Below, piece after piece: positions 8,671 to 16,867 of a stretch of 64,000 nt of DNA (position 1 is its first letter; each line of letters starts with the position of its first letter). The stretch covers positions 50,057-114,056 of the forward strand of contig NZ_MASU01000018.1 of NCBI RefSeq assembly GCF_003202235.1, written 5' to 3'. This DNA comes from Prauserella flavalba (GTDB lineage: Bacteria; Actinomycetota; Actinomycetes; Mycobacteriales; Pseudonocardiaceae). The notes under the pieces were generated by a model that worked only from the letters and a program-made list of their open reading frames with translations, made no database searches and was not told the origin of the DNA. Position numbers and translations under genes: made by a program.

Positions 8671-9819
8671 ATTGCGAACCAGGCGGAAGAAGGTGCGCAG
8701 CTCGTTCACGAAGAGGGCTGGTTGTTCGAACGCCGCGAAGTGCCCACCCCGGTCGAGCTCGTTCCAGTAGCGGATGTCGGTGTAGCGCTTCTCCGCCCAG
8801 CGTCGCGAGGGCCGGGGCACCTCCCTCGGGAAGATCGAGCAGCCGGTGGGCACGCCGACGGTGTCGGTGGTGGCGCGGCTGAACCGGTCGGAGACCTCCT
8901 TGAAGCTCTCCCAGTACAACCGAGCCGAAGAGGCCCCCGTGCCGGTGAGCCAGTAGATCGTGATGTCGTCGAGCAGCTCGTCGCACGTGAGCACGTTCGC
9001 GGGGTCACCGTCGCAGTCGGTCCACGAGCGGAACTTTTCCACGATCCAGGCGCAGAGCGCCACGGGTGAGTCGACGAGGCCGTAGCCGATGGTCTGCGGT
9101 TTGGTCGACATCTCCACCGCGTAGCCGGACTCCTGCTCGGCCGCGTGTTCCAGGGCGGCGAGCGAGGCCCGCTCGCCGTCGGTGAGATCGCCGAACGTCG
9201 CCGGGTCCGGCGCCGCGATGGGCGGGTTGAGATGGATGCCGATCACCCGCTCCGGTGCCTGCTGCCCGATGCTTGTGGTGATGCTGGTGCCCCAGTCGCC
9301 GCCCTGCGCGGCGAAGCGCTCGTAGCCGAGCCGGTCCATGAGCCGGATCCACGCCGCCGCGATGCGCTGCACCGACCAGCCCGGTTCGGCCGGTTTGTCG
9401 CTGAAGCCGTACCCGGGCAGCGAGGGACACACGACGTGGAAAGCGTCGGCGGGGTCGGGTGGGTCCGCCAGCGGGCCGATGATCTTCCCGAACTCGACGA
9501 TCGAGCCGGGCCAGCCGTGGGTGACCAGCAGCGGCACGGCGCCGGGGTGCGGCGAGCGGACGTGCAGGAAGTGGACGCCCAGCCCGTCGAGCTCGGTGCG
9601 GAACTGCGGCAACGCGTTCAGCCGCCGCTCGGTGGCCCGCCAGTCGTAGTCCTCTGCCCAGTACCGGCAGAGCTCACGCAGGTACGCCAGCGGAACGCCC
9701 TGCGACCAGTCGGAGACGGTCTCGCGCTCCGGCCAGCGGGTGCGCGCGAGCCGGTGCCGCAGGTCGGCGAGGTCGGCCTCCGGCACGTCCAGGCGGAACG
9801 GGGTCACGTGTTCTGCCAT
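8644..9819 (-). CDS. Epoxide hydrolase, EHN-domain family
   Basis: A 391-residue alpha/beta hydrolase with the N-terminal EHN domain (FRLDVPEADLADLRHRLART). It has the oxyanion motif HGWPGS (101-106), the nucleophile motif QGGDWG (D175), and a C-terminal DRGGHFAAFEQP that supplies the catalytic His. It should open epoxides to diols; the substrate is unknown. Start ATG 9819 is chosen because TACTGT (9832-9827) lies 7 nt upstream, so the message is leaderless. An upstream GTG at 9849 is less likely. Its last residues (PPRPPLLR) are encoded by the terminator hairpin, so the natural C-terminus has apparently been replaced or extended by the repeat. Confidence 0.92.
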   Translation of the reverse strand: MAEHVTPFRLDVPEADLADLRHRLARTRWPERETVSDWSQGVPLAYLRELCRYWAEDYDWRATERRLNALPQFRTELDGLGVHFLHVRSPHPGAVPLLVTHGWPGSIVEFGKIIGPLADPPDPADAFHVVCPSLPGYGFSDKPAEPGWSVQRIAAAWIRLMDRLGYERFAAQGGDWGTSITTSIGQQAPERVIGIHLNPPIAAPDPATFGDLTDGERASLAALEHAAEQESGYAVEMSTKPQTIGYGLVDSPVALCAWIVEKFRSWTDCDGDPANVLTCDELLDDITIYWLTGTGASSARLYWESFKEVSDRFSRATTDTVGVPTGCSIFPREVPRPSRRWAEKRYTDIRYWNELDRGGHFAAFEQPALFVNELRTFFRLVRNPPRPPLLR

Positions 9820-9920
9820 ACGCCCCACAGTAGGAACGGCCACCGACATTCGCGGGCACGTCGATCCCCGGAACGCGGCTTCGACCTCACCATGAAGGCG
9901 AAGTACCTGAGGAGGACCCC

Positions 9921-10283
9921 GTGAAGTACGTGCTGATGATCTACAGCTCCCCGGCGTCGTGGAACGCCCTTTCGCAGCGGGAACGGGACCGGGTGGGGCA
10001 GGAGCACGCCGCGCTGGGCGACGAGCTGCGGGAGTCGGGCGAGTGGGTGGGCGGCAACACGCTGGCCGACCCCTCGTGTTCGGTGGCCGTCCGGGTGCGC
10101 GACGGCGTGGTGACAGCGACGGACGGCCCGTTCGCCGAGGTCAAGGAGCACATCGCCGGCTACTACGTGGTGGAGTGCGAGACCCTCGGCCGCGCGGTGG
10201 AGATCGCGGCGAGGATGCCCGACTCGACGCTGAGCCACGTCGAGGTGCGCCCCGTGATGCACCCCGGGGGGCTGGAGATGTGA
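9921..10283 (+). CDS. YCII/DGPF-domain protein
   Basis: A 120-residue ferredoxin-fold protein that starts MKYVLMIYSSPASWNALS and contains DGPFAEVKEHIAGYYVVECE, the DGPF motif of the YCII-related family. Such genes often precede an ECF sigma factor gene. None follows here, and the next 110 bases before the M48 gene hold nothing I can assign. GAGGA lies about 8 nt before ATG 9921. The function is unknown; YciI-like active-site His/Asp pairs cannot be assigned with certainty. Confidence 0.87.
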   Translation: MKYVLMIYSSPASWNALSQRERDRVGQEHAALGDELRESGEWVGGNTLADPSCSVAVRVRDGVVTATDGPFAEVKEHIAGYYVVECETLGRAVEIAARMPDSTLSHVEVRPVMHPGGLEM

Positions 10284-10394
10284 CCCGCCGGCCTCAGCCG
10301 TTACGTGGTGCGCGAGGCGGAGGATCGGATGCCCACCGGGCTCGGCGACGACGAGCGCGGCCGGCTCGCCGAGCAGGCGAGCGCCGCCCGCGCG

Positions 10395-11435
10395 CTAAAC
10401 CTGTCCCGAGCCGCCGTTGCCGGTGAAGCGGCCCCACACCTTGCCGGCCGCACCGGACACGGCCTCGCCGACGTCGGAGAATACCTTCGCGAGCGGGTCG
10501 GCAGAGGCGGCGAAGGAGTCCTTGTACGACCTCGCGGCCGACTTCACGTCGGAAGCCCAGTCGGCCTGCGGCTCGTCGCCGTCGCGCCTCGGGTAGTCGC
10601 CGCCCAGTATCGCGCGGTACTCCGGCGACGCCGCCCACTTCTGCAGCTCCGCCGCGCGTACCACGGCGAGCGGGTGGGACATCAGCTCGATGTTGCGCAG
10701 CTTGAGCAGGCTGTCGCGGATGCCCTCCACGTTCTCGTACTCGGCCGCCTGCCGCAGGAACGACGGCACGTCGACCTGCTCGGGGTCCACACCACCGGCC
10801 AGCAGCACGTGCGCCCGCAGCGCGGCCTGCGGTTCCTGCGAGCACAACAGGCCCGCCCGGTCGCACGAGAGCTCCGCCTTGCGGTACCACTCGTTGAGCG
10901 CGGCGACCACCGCACGAAGGCCGAGCGCGCTCACCGGCGTCCAGGACATGCTCAGCTGTAGCTTGATGAGGCGCAGCAGCATGGTCCGGTACACGGCGTG
11001 GCCGGACAGGACGTGCCCCATCTCGTGGCCGATCGCGAAGCGCAGGCCCTCTGTGTCGAGCAGCTCGACGAGCCCGGTCGACAGCACGATGAACGGCTCG
11101 TCCATACCGATCGTCATGGCGTAGGCCTCCGCGCCGCGCGCGACGAAGACCTGCGGCACCGGGTCGACGTCGAGCGCCTCCGCGCACTCGCGGCGCAGGC
11201 GGTCGATCTCGGGGTACTGCGCGGATCCCACGCGGATGGCCGACCCCAGCGCCATGAGCCGCTCGCCGCGCTCGTGGAAGAACGCGGTCATCGCCTTGAT
11301 CACCTCGGGAAAGCCCGGCACCATCCGCAACGTCGCCAGCGCGCCGCGGTCCACCGGATGCTCGTAGGCCCTCGGGCTGATCCCCGGAAAGCGCACCCTG
11401 CCCGTCGAAGCGGAAACCTCCGCCTTGTCCTCCAC
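10395..11435 (-). CDS. M48 family metallopeptidase (HtpX/Ste24-like)
   Basis: A 346-residue protein with the zinc protease motif HEMGH inside RFAIGHEMGHVLSGHAVYRT. A downstream acidic/aspartate helix (KAELSCDRAGLLCSQ) gives the third zinc ligand region. The N-terminal part (RAYEHPVDRGALATLRMVPG) is that of the actinobacterial cytosolic or peripheral M48 group. Only a weakly hydrophobic segment follows the active site. The start is set at GTG 11435 (VEDKAEVSAS), behind a G-rich AAAGGGG; upstream in-frame codons lack family resemblance. The C-terminal tail (DVKSAARSYKDSFAASADPL) is low-complexity. It is divergent from the heme peroxidase gene, so the two may share a stress stimulus. Confidence 0.88.
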   Translation of the reverse strand: MEDKAEVSASTGRVRFPGISPRAYEHPVDRGALATLRMVPGFPEVIKAMTAFFHERGERLMALGSAIRVGSAQYPEIDRLRRECAEALDVDPVPQVFVARGAEAYAMTIGMDEPFIVLSTGLVELLDTEGLRFAIGHEMGHVLSGHAVYRTMLLRLIKLQLSMSWTPVSALGLRAVVAALNEWYRKAELSCDRAGLLCSQEPQAALRAHVLLAGGVDPEQVDVPSFLRQAAEYENVEGIRDSLLKLRNIELMSHPLAVVRAAELQKWAASPEYRAILGGDYPRRDGDEPQADWASDVKSAARSYKDSFAASADPLAKVFSDVGEAVSGAAGKVWGRFTGNGGSGQV

Positions 11436-11612
11436 CCCAGGCCCCTTTCGTTGTGGCGCAAGCGTAACGGAGATCGCCTGACGCACGGCCGCCAGGCGAT
11501 GGCGGAAACCAACGACGGGCGCTTGAAAAAAGCCACTCCAACGACTCAGTCGGAATTCGAAAGCGCGGCGTAGTGTCTGCTCGCCCGGTACGGGAGAAGA
11601 GGGGTAAACCCA

Positions 11613-13148
11613 ATGTCGATCAACACCGAGAACGGCGCCACCACAAAGCAGATCAATACGCCGCGCACCACGGAACAGCTCGTCGCGGAGGCCGCGACCG
11701 CGCACGACATCGGCTTCGGGCGCAGATCCGCCCGCGGGCACGGCTACGAGGTCCGCGGCCTGTCACACCTGCCCATTTCCCGCCTGCACGAGGGCCGGTT
11801 CGGCCGCATGTTCCGACTTCCGCCGTTCGTTCCCACCGACGAGAGAATCGCCGAGATCGCGGCGCTGATGAAGGAGAACGTCACTGGCGCGGCAGCTGAA
11901 CTGGACAATCCGGAAATCCCAGCCGGGTACACATATCTTGGTCAGTTCATCGACCACGACCTCACCTTCGATCCGGTGTCGCAGCTGGACCGGCAGAACG
12001 ATCCCGACGCGCTGACGAACTTCCGCAGCCCCCGGTTCGACCTCGACTGCCTCTACGGCAGGGGGCCTGCCGACGACCCGTTCCTCTACGACAAGGAGTC
12101 CGGCGCCGAGAAGGTCCTCATCGGCAGGCACGACGACGAGGACGACCTCCCCCGCAACGTCCAGGACACCGCGCTGATCGGCGACCCGCGCAACGACGAG
12201 AACATCTTCGTGAGCCAGCTGCACCTGACGATGCTGAAGTTCCACAACAAGGTCGTCGACCGCGTGCAGGGCGAGCCCGCACTGCGCCGGGGCAGCGAGA
12301 CGACATTCGAGACGGCGCAGCGCCTCGTGCGCTGGCACTACCAATGGCTCGTCGTGCACGACTTCCTCAAGCGCGTCGTGGGCGAGCGGATGCTGCGGGA
12401 CGTGCTCGACGAGTCCCGGCCCTACACGCGCGTGGACCGCCGGTTCTACCACTGGCAGCGCGAACCGTTCATCCCCGTGGAGTTCTCGGTGGCCGCCTAC
12501 CGCTTCGGCCACTCGATGATCAGGGGCGGTTACAAGCTCAACACGCTCGTCGGGCCGTTGCCGACGTTCCTTCCTGGCAGCGTCACGATCAACCCGCTCG
12601 GCCACTTCGGAGGGTTCCGCGTACTGCCGCCGTTCTGGACCATCGAATGGCCGCGCTTCTTCGGCATCAAGGGCCCCGGCTCGGAGAGCCTCCAGCAATC
12701 GCGGCTCATCGACGCCAAGCTCGCCGATCCGCTCGCGGACCTGCCCGTGGAGATCGCCCACGATCCGGCCTCGCTCATCGAGCGCAACCTCCGCCGCGGC
12801 GCGCGGCTGCTCCTGCCGTCGGGACAGGACGTGGCCCGCCACGTCGGCGCGGACGTGCTGAGCTCGGCCGACCTCGGGCTTCCCGCCGGGAGTCCGGCCC
12901 CGCTCTGGTACTACGTGCTCAAGGAGGCCGAGATCCAGGCGCAGGGCAGGCATCTCGGCGAGGTGGGCGGGCGCATCGTGGCCGAGGTGTTCCTCGGGCT
13001 GCTGCAGGCCGACCCGTCGTCGTACCTGCGCAACGAGCCAGGGTGGAAGCCGATCCTGCCGAGCGCGGCGGAGGGCGAGTTCACGATGCCCGACCTGATC
13101 GCGCTGTCCGGCCACGGCCTCGACCGGATCGGCCCGCCGGGACGGTGA
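11613..13148 (+). CDS. Animal-type heme peroxidase (myeloperoxidase superfamily)
   Basis: A 511-residue An_peroxidase protein. GQFIDHD (110-116) supplies the distal His115 and the heme-ester Asp114. GDPRNDEN (190-197) gives the R193-x-x-E196 pair of the myeloperoxidase family, and RFGH places the proximal His at 300. No signal peptide is seen, so it may stay in the cytoplasm or be exported by another route. Enzymes of this group oxidise halides or aromatics with peroxide. GAGGGG precedes ATG 11613, and TAGTGT at 11571-11576 is a likely -10. It ends at a strong hairpin shared with the convergent LuxR-type gene. Confidence 0.92.
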   Translation: MSINTENGATTKQINTPRTTEQLVAEAATAHDIGFGRRSARGHGYEVRGLSHLPISRLHEGRFGRMFRLPPFVPTDERIAEIAALMKENVTGAAAELDNPEIPAGYTYLGQFIDHDLTFDPVSQLDRQNDPDALTNFRSPRFDLDCLYGRGPADDPFLYDKESGAEKVLIGRHDDEDDLPRNVQDTALIGDPRNDENIFVSQLHLTMLKFHNKVVDRVQGEPALRRGSETTFETAQRLVRWHYQWLVVHDFLKRVVGERMLRDVLDESRPYTRVDRRFYHWQREPFIPVEFSVAAYRFGHSMIRGGYKLNTLVGPLPTFLPGSVTINPLGHFGGFRVLPPFWTIEWPRFFGIKGPGSESLQQSRLIDAKLADPLADLPVEIAHDPASLIERNLRRGARLLLPSGQDVARHVGADVLSSADLGLPAGSPAPLWYYVLKEAEIQAQGRHLGEVGGRIVAEVFLGLLQADPSSYLRNEPGWKPILPSAAEGEFTMPDLIALSGHGLDRIGPPGR

Positions 13149-13152
13149 GCCG

Positions 13153-13195
13153 GGCCCGCCGGGGCCTGGCCGGTCATACCAGGCCCTGGCGGGCC
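13153..13195. terminator. GC-rich hairpin between convergent peroxidase and LuxR-type genes
   Basis: Arms of 17 bases at 13153-13169 and 13179-13195 pair with one mismatch around a 9-nt loop. The stop codon of the minus-strand HTH gene (13176-13174) lies in the loop. It is suitable for terminating both transcripts. Confidence 0.7.
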
Positions 13196-13386
13196 GCCCA
13201 CACCACGGTCTCGATGGGGGTGCGGAACCCGAGCTGGTCGCACATCGCGCGCAGCCTCCTGCGGATGGTGCGTTCCGAAAGCTGGAGCCTTCGTGCGATG
13301 GCCTCGATGGGCAGCCCACTGGCCAGCAGCCGCAGCAAGGTGAGTTCGTCCCTGCTCAGCGCAACGCCTTCGTTGGCAATCACCAC
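13174..13386 (-). CDS. Stand-alone LuxR-type HTH protein (70 aa)
   Basis: A 70-residue protein consisting almost only of a GerE/LuxR DNA-binding domain: SRDELTLLRLLASGLPIEAI, then ARRLQLSERTIRRRLRAMCD, then QLGFRTPIETVVWAARQGLV. There is no receiver or sensor domain. It starts at GTG 13386, with GGGAGAG a few bases upstream (a second GTG is the next codon). Such mini-regulators are like GerE of Bacillus or WhiE-region proteins and act by DNA binding alone. Upstream it carries the element AATCGTTTCAAAC, which recurs in the alpha-rhamnosidase gene. Confidence 0.8.
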   Translation of the reverse strand: MVIANEGVALSRDELTLLRLLASGLPIEAIARRLQLSERTIRRRLRAMCDQLGFRTPIETVVWAARQGLV

Positions 13387-13412
13387 GCCGCTCTCCCTGG
13401 CCGAGTCCGCTA

Positions 13413-13425
13413 AATCGTTTCAAAC
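13413..13425. promoter_or_regulatory. LacI-like operator element, copy 1
   Basis: AATCGTTTCAAAC (TGAAACGATTTA on the minus strand) differs at two positions from the LacI-family consensus TGAAACGTTTCA. It lies 27 nt upstream of the small LuxR-type gene, just past the rhamnosidase stop. The same 13-mer occurs at 16692-16704. Confidence 0.45.
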
Positions 13426-13463
13426 TCGCGCTGCAAGTAGCCTGCGGTCTGCGCTCCCGGGTG

Positions 13464-16400
13464 TCAAGGGTTACGGCTCGTGAACGTCCACTCGCCGTGC
13501 CCGGCGGAGTACACGGCGAAGCCGGGCTCGGCCCGCACGAATCGGGTCCCGCGCGGCGCGCGGACGTCGGCGCGCGCGGCCGCGGGCACGTGCACCTCGG
13601 CCGTCGCGCCCACCGGGACGCCCACGGTGAGCCTCAGCTCGCCGTCGAGCCGCGCCCAGCCCGCGCTCACCTCACCGCGCACGGTGTCGAGCGACGTGCG
13701 CGCCCACGACACGCCCGTGCGCGCGTCCGGGCGCACCACGAACCGGGCGTAGCCGGCGTCGCCGGGCCGCAGGCCGCCAACGTTCTCGTAGAGCCACTGC
13801 GTCACGGTGCCCTGGAAGTAGTGGTCCCTCGACCGCGAGTCGAGATGCCACATCTCCCACATCGTGTCGGCGCCGCTGTCGAACCAGTAGCCCCAGCTCG
13901 GGTACGAGCGCTGGGTCGCGATGGCGTGCGCGACATCGGCGTGGCCGTGCGCGCTGAGCACCCGCAGCAGCACGCTCGTGCCCAGCGCACCGGTGTTGAG
14001 ATGGTCGCCGCGGGCGCGGATGTCGGCGACGAGGCTCGACACCACCGACGCCTCCGCACCGGGCGGCACGAGCCCGAACGCGAGCGGGACCGCGTTCGAC
14101 GTCTGCCGGTAGTCCGGGTCCTTCGCGGTCCGGTAGTGCCCCTCCGGTGCGAGGAACGCGGCGTTGAGGGCGGCCTTCAGCCCGTCGGCGACGGACCGGT
14201 AGCGCTCGGCGACCTCCGGCTCGCCGAGCACGTCGCCCAGCTCGGCCGTGCCGAGCAGCGCGCGGTAGAGGTACGCGGTGGCGGTGAGCCGCGTGTCCTC
14301 CGGCGGGTTGCCGCCGTAGCCGGGCGGCAGGTAGTCGCCGAGCGCGGTCACGGCGAGGCCGTCCTGGAGCCTGCCGATCTCCCAGTCGAGGTAGCGCACG
14401 AGCGGGTCCCAGTGCCGCCGCGCGAGCCGCAGGTCGCCGTAGCTGCGGTACATCTCGCGCAGCAGGAACGGGAACACGGTCGTCCACTCCGGGGCCGGAG
14501 CGAGCTCGGTGTAGCCCCAGCCGCCGCTCGGCACGATCACCGGCAGCTGCCCTGGCGCGCTCTGGCTGTCGGCGAGGTCCCCGATCCACTTGGTCAGGAA
14601 GCGCTCCATGCCGAACGCGTGGAGCATCGTGGGCGCCCCGACCTGCGCGTCGCCGGTCCAGCCGTTCTTCTCGTACATCGGGGTGTCGGTGGGGATGCCG
14701 TGCAGGTTGTTGAGCACGGTGCGCCGCATCGCCCGGTCCAGCTGCTCGTAGAACGGCTCCGAGCAGCGGAACGAGCCGGTCTCGCGCACGGCGCTGTGCA
14801 CCACGCGGCCGAGCACGTCCTCGGGCGCCGGCTTCGCGGGCAGGCCGCTCACCTGCACATACCGGAAGCCCTTGTAGGAGAACCTGGGCTCCCACGTCTC
14901 GGTGCCGGTTCCCGCGCACACGTAGGTGTCGAGCTGGAACCGCCCGGGCACATGGCCGGTCTGGGCCTGCACGCTGCCGTCCGCGCCGAGCCGTTCGCCG
15001 TGCAGCAGGCTCACCTCGGTGCCTTCGGGCGCGCGCACGGTGAGCCTCGTCCAGCCCGCCATCGTCCGTCCCATGTCGACGACGTACTCGCCGGGCCGCA
15101 GCTCGGTGATCGCGACGGGCCGGATGGTCTCGACCACCTCGATCGGCTCGTGGTCCTGCGCACGCAGCACGCCCTTCGGCGCGGCCCGCACCTCGGGCGC
15201 CTGCCAGCCGCCGTCGTCGAAACCGGGCTCGGTCCAGCCCTTCGGCTCCAGGCGCGCGTCGTGGCTTTCGCCCGCGTAGAGGGAGTTCGTGAGGGTCGGG
15301 CCAGTGGTGAGCCGCCAGTCCGGGCCGCTGGCGACCGTCGTGCGCGTGCCATCCGGGTGGTCGATCTCCAGCTGCGCCAGCAACGCCGGCTCGCCACGCC
15401 ACGTGGGCCGCTGCCAGTTCCAGACGTTGGGCGTGGTCATCGCGTAGAAGCCCCGGCCGAGGGTCACGCCGATCGCGTTGGCGCCCTTGCGGAGCAGCTC
15501 CGTCACGTCGTGCGTCGCGTACAGCACGGTCTCGTCGTAGTCGGTGAAGCCGGGGTCGAGCACCTGCCTGCCCACGCGCCTGCCGTTGAGGTGTGCCTCG
15601 TAGTAGGCGAGCCCGCTGACGTAGAGCCGGGCGCGGGCGACGGGCTCGCGCACGGTGAACTCCGTGCGCAACAGCGGCGCGGGCGCCTCGTCGACGGCGA
15701 CGGAGACCTGGCCGCCCCACGGACCCTGGCCGTACGGCGCGAGCACCACCGCGGGCTCCCATCCGCTGTCGTCGAACGCCGGGTCCGGCCAGCCGCTCTG
15801 CTCGGTCTCGGCGACGAGCCAGTCCTCGCCGGTCACCAGCTCGCGCCGTTGCCCGCCCGCGAGGTCCACCACGAGCCGCACCAGCAGGCCGCCGGGGTTG
15901 ACCGACGCGTTGCCGCGGTTGGTGGCGAGCGCGGCGAGCACCACGCGGCCGCCCGAGGCGCGCACCTGCTCGGTGACGTCGGCCTGCTGTGCGCTCTTCC
16001 AGCCGTCGACCCGCTCGGGAGCGTGCAGGACCTGCCGCCCGCCGAGATGAAGGGTGAAGTCGTCGTCGGCGGTGGCCACCACGCGCGCCTCCGTCACCTC
16101 GGCGTCGGCGGGCAGGTCGAGCGCGGCGCGGAACCAGCGCGGCCCGGTGGGCGCGCCGGTCGGGGTCGCTCCGGTTCCCCAGATCCAGGAGGTACCGGTG
16201 AAGTCGAGCGGCGCGGGCGGAGCCGCGGCGCCGATCCACCGGGCTCGCCACGGGGTTGCGAGCAGCGCGGTCTCCCACCAGCGCGCGGCGCTCCACGCCG
16301 ACGGCCTGCCGTCGCCGTCCCACACGCGGACCCGCCAGTGGTAGCGGGTGCGTGGCCGCAGCGGCGGGCCCGCGTAGGCGATGCCCACCGACTCGGCCGA

Positions 16401-16721
16401 GACGACCCTGCCCGAGTCCCAGACCGCGCCCGGCCTGCGCGGATCGGTGCCCACCTGTACCTGGTAGGCGCTCTGGCTCGCGCCGTGCCCGTGCGCGGCG
16501 AGCACCCACGACAGGCGCGGCTCGGCGACGTCGGTGCCCAGCAGCGTCGACGCGTACTCCACCGTGGTGCGCTCCACCCGCAGCCTGCCGGGCGGCTCGG
16601 CTCCCGCCTGCGCCGCGGGCAGTGCGAACGCCGCGACGCCGCCGGCGGCCGAACCGTGAAGGAAACCCCTGCGGCTCAAACCCTGACCCTGAATCGTTTC
16701 AAACCCGGACGGCTCTGTCAC
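13464..16721 (-). CDS. Tat-exported alpha-L-rhamnosidase (GH78)
   Basis: A 1085-residue secreted glycosidase. The N-terminus has a twin-arginine signal (LSRRGFLHGSAAGGVAAFAL) with cleavage likely after AQA. It is followed by a fibronectin-like region (VAEPRLSWVLAA), the N-terminal rhamnosidase domains and a six-hairpin catalytic barrel with MYEKNGWTGDAQVGAPTM and ADTMWEMWHLDS. A C-terminal beta domain completes the GH78 layout. It should remove terminal rhamnose from plant glycosides or polysaccharides outside the cell. GTG 16721 is chosen because TAACCT (16734-16729) lies 7 nt upstream. An internal TTG (codon 15) just before the RR motif is the alternative. A LacI-like operator lies inside codons 7-11. 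Confidence 0.92.
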   Translation of the reverse strand: MTEPSGFETIQGQGLSRRGFLHGSAAGGVAAFALPAAQAGAEPPGRLRVERTTVEYASTLLGTDVAEPRLSWVLAAHGHGASQSAYQVQVGTDPRRPGAVWDSGRVVSAESVGIAYAGPPLRPRTRYHWRVRVWDGDGRPSAWSAARWWETALLATPWRARWIGAAAPPAPLDFTGTSWIWGTGATPTGAPTGPRWFRAALDLPADAEVTEARVVATADDDFTLHLGGRQVLHAPERVDGWKSAQQADVTEQVRASGGRVVLAALATNRGNASVNPGGLLVRLVVDLAGGQRRELVTGEDWLVAETEQSGWPDPAFDDSGWEPAVVLAPYGQGPWGGQVSVAVDEAPAPLLRTEFTVREPVARARLYVSGLAYYEAHLNGRRVGRQVLDPGFTDYDETVLYATHDVTELLRKGANAIGVTLGRGFYAMTTPNVWNWQRPTWRGEPALLAQLEIDHPDGTRTTVASGPDWRLTTGPTLTNSLYAGESHDARLEPKGWTEPGFDDGGWQAPEVRAAPKGVLRAQDHEPIEVVETIRPVAITELRPGEYVVDMGRTMAGWTRLTVRAPEGTEVSLLHGERLGADGSVQAQTGHVPGRFQLDTYVCAGTGTETWEPRFSYKGFRYVQVSGLPAKPAPEDVLGRVVHSAVRETGSFRCSEPFYEQLDRAMRRTVLNNLHGIPTDTPMYEKNGWTGDAQVGAPTMLHAFGMERFLTKWIGDLADSQSAPGQLPVIVPSGGWGYTELAPAPEWTTVFPFLLREMYRSYGDLRLARRHWDPLVRYLDWEIGRLQDGLAVTALGDYLPPGYGGNPPEDTRLTATAYLYRALLGTAELGDVLGEPEVAERYRSVADGLKAALNAAFLAPEGHYRTAKDPDYRQTSNAVPLAFGLVPPGAEASVVSSLVADIRARGDHLNTGALGTSVLLRVLSAHGHADVAHAIATQRSYPSWGYWFDSGADTMWEMWHLDSRSRDHYFQGTVTQWLYENVGGLRPGDAGYARFVVRPDARTGVSWARTSLDTVRGEVSAGWARLDGELRLTVGVPVGATAEVHVPAAARADVRAPRGTRFVRAEPGFAVYSAGHGEWTFTSRNP
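16690..16704. promoter_or_regulatory. LacI-like operator inside the first codons of the rhamnosidase gene
   Basis: On the minus strand TGAAACGATTCA (16701-16690) differs from the LacI consensus TGAAACGTTTCA at one base. With transcription starting at GTG 16721 the site spans roughly +20 to +32, a roadblock position. It shares the 13-mer AATCGTTTCAAAC with 13413-13425. The regulator itself is not in the window. Confidence 0.55.
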
Positions 16722-16763
16722 GTGCCGGAGGTTAGCCCGACTTACCGGCAAGACCGCCGAGAT

Positions 16764-16779
16764 TGTCCGGTTTCGGACA
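16764..16779. promoter_or_regulatory. Perfect 6-4-6 palindrome TGTCCG-GTTT-CGGACA
   Basis: TGTCCGGTTTCGGACA lies in the divergent region between the rhamnosidase and SRPBCC genes. This is the size and symmetry of a dimeric HTH operator. The cognate regulator is unknown. Confidence 0.45.
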
Positions 16780-16786
16780 TCCTCGT

Positions 16787-16832
16787 CCCACCGACAACAG
16801 AAAGAGTCTTGACAACAAAAGTTGTCGGTGGG
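16787..16832. promoter_or_regulatory. Nested inverted repeats over the SRPBCC promoter
   Basis: A 12-bp inverted repeat (CCCACCGACAAC at 16787-16798 and GTTGTCGGTGGG at 16821-16832) encloses a second perfect palindrome, GACAAC-AAAA-GTTGTC (16811-16826). The inner palindrome overlaps a TTGACA -35 candidate at 16809-16814, so a repressor could block the promoter of the SRPBCC/hydrolase operon. Three GACAAC half sites are present. Confidence 0.5.
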
Positions 16833-16867
16833 AGAGTTCCGGTGTCCGACACGACAGGAGAACCGAC

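Noticed and set aside
10284..10394. Frame continuing after the YCII stop (LSRYVVREAEDRMPTGLGDD) as a possible gene fragment
   Set aside because: It looks protein-like but is only about 35 codons, has no start signal and matches nothing I recognise. It runs into the antisense of the M48 gene.
9921..10394. ECF sigma factor partner of the YCII protein
   Set aside because: No sigma-70 region 2 or 4 sequence is found on either strand before the M48 gene.
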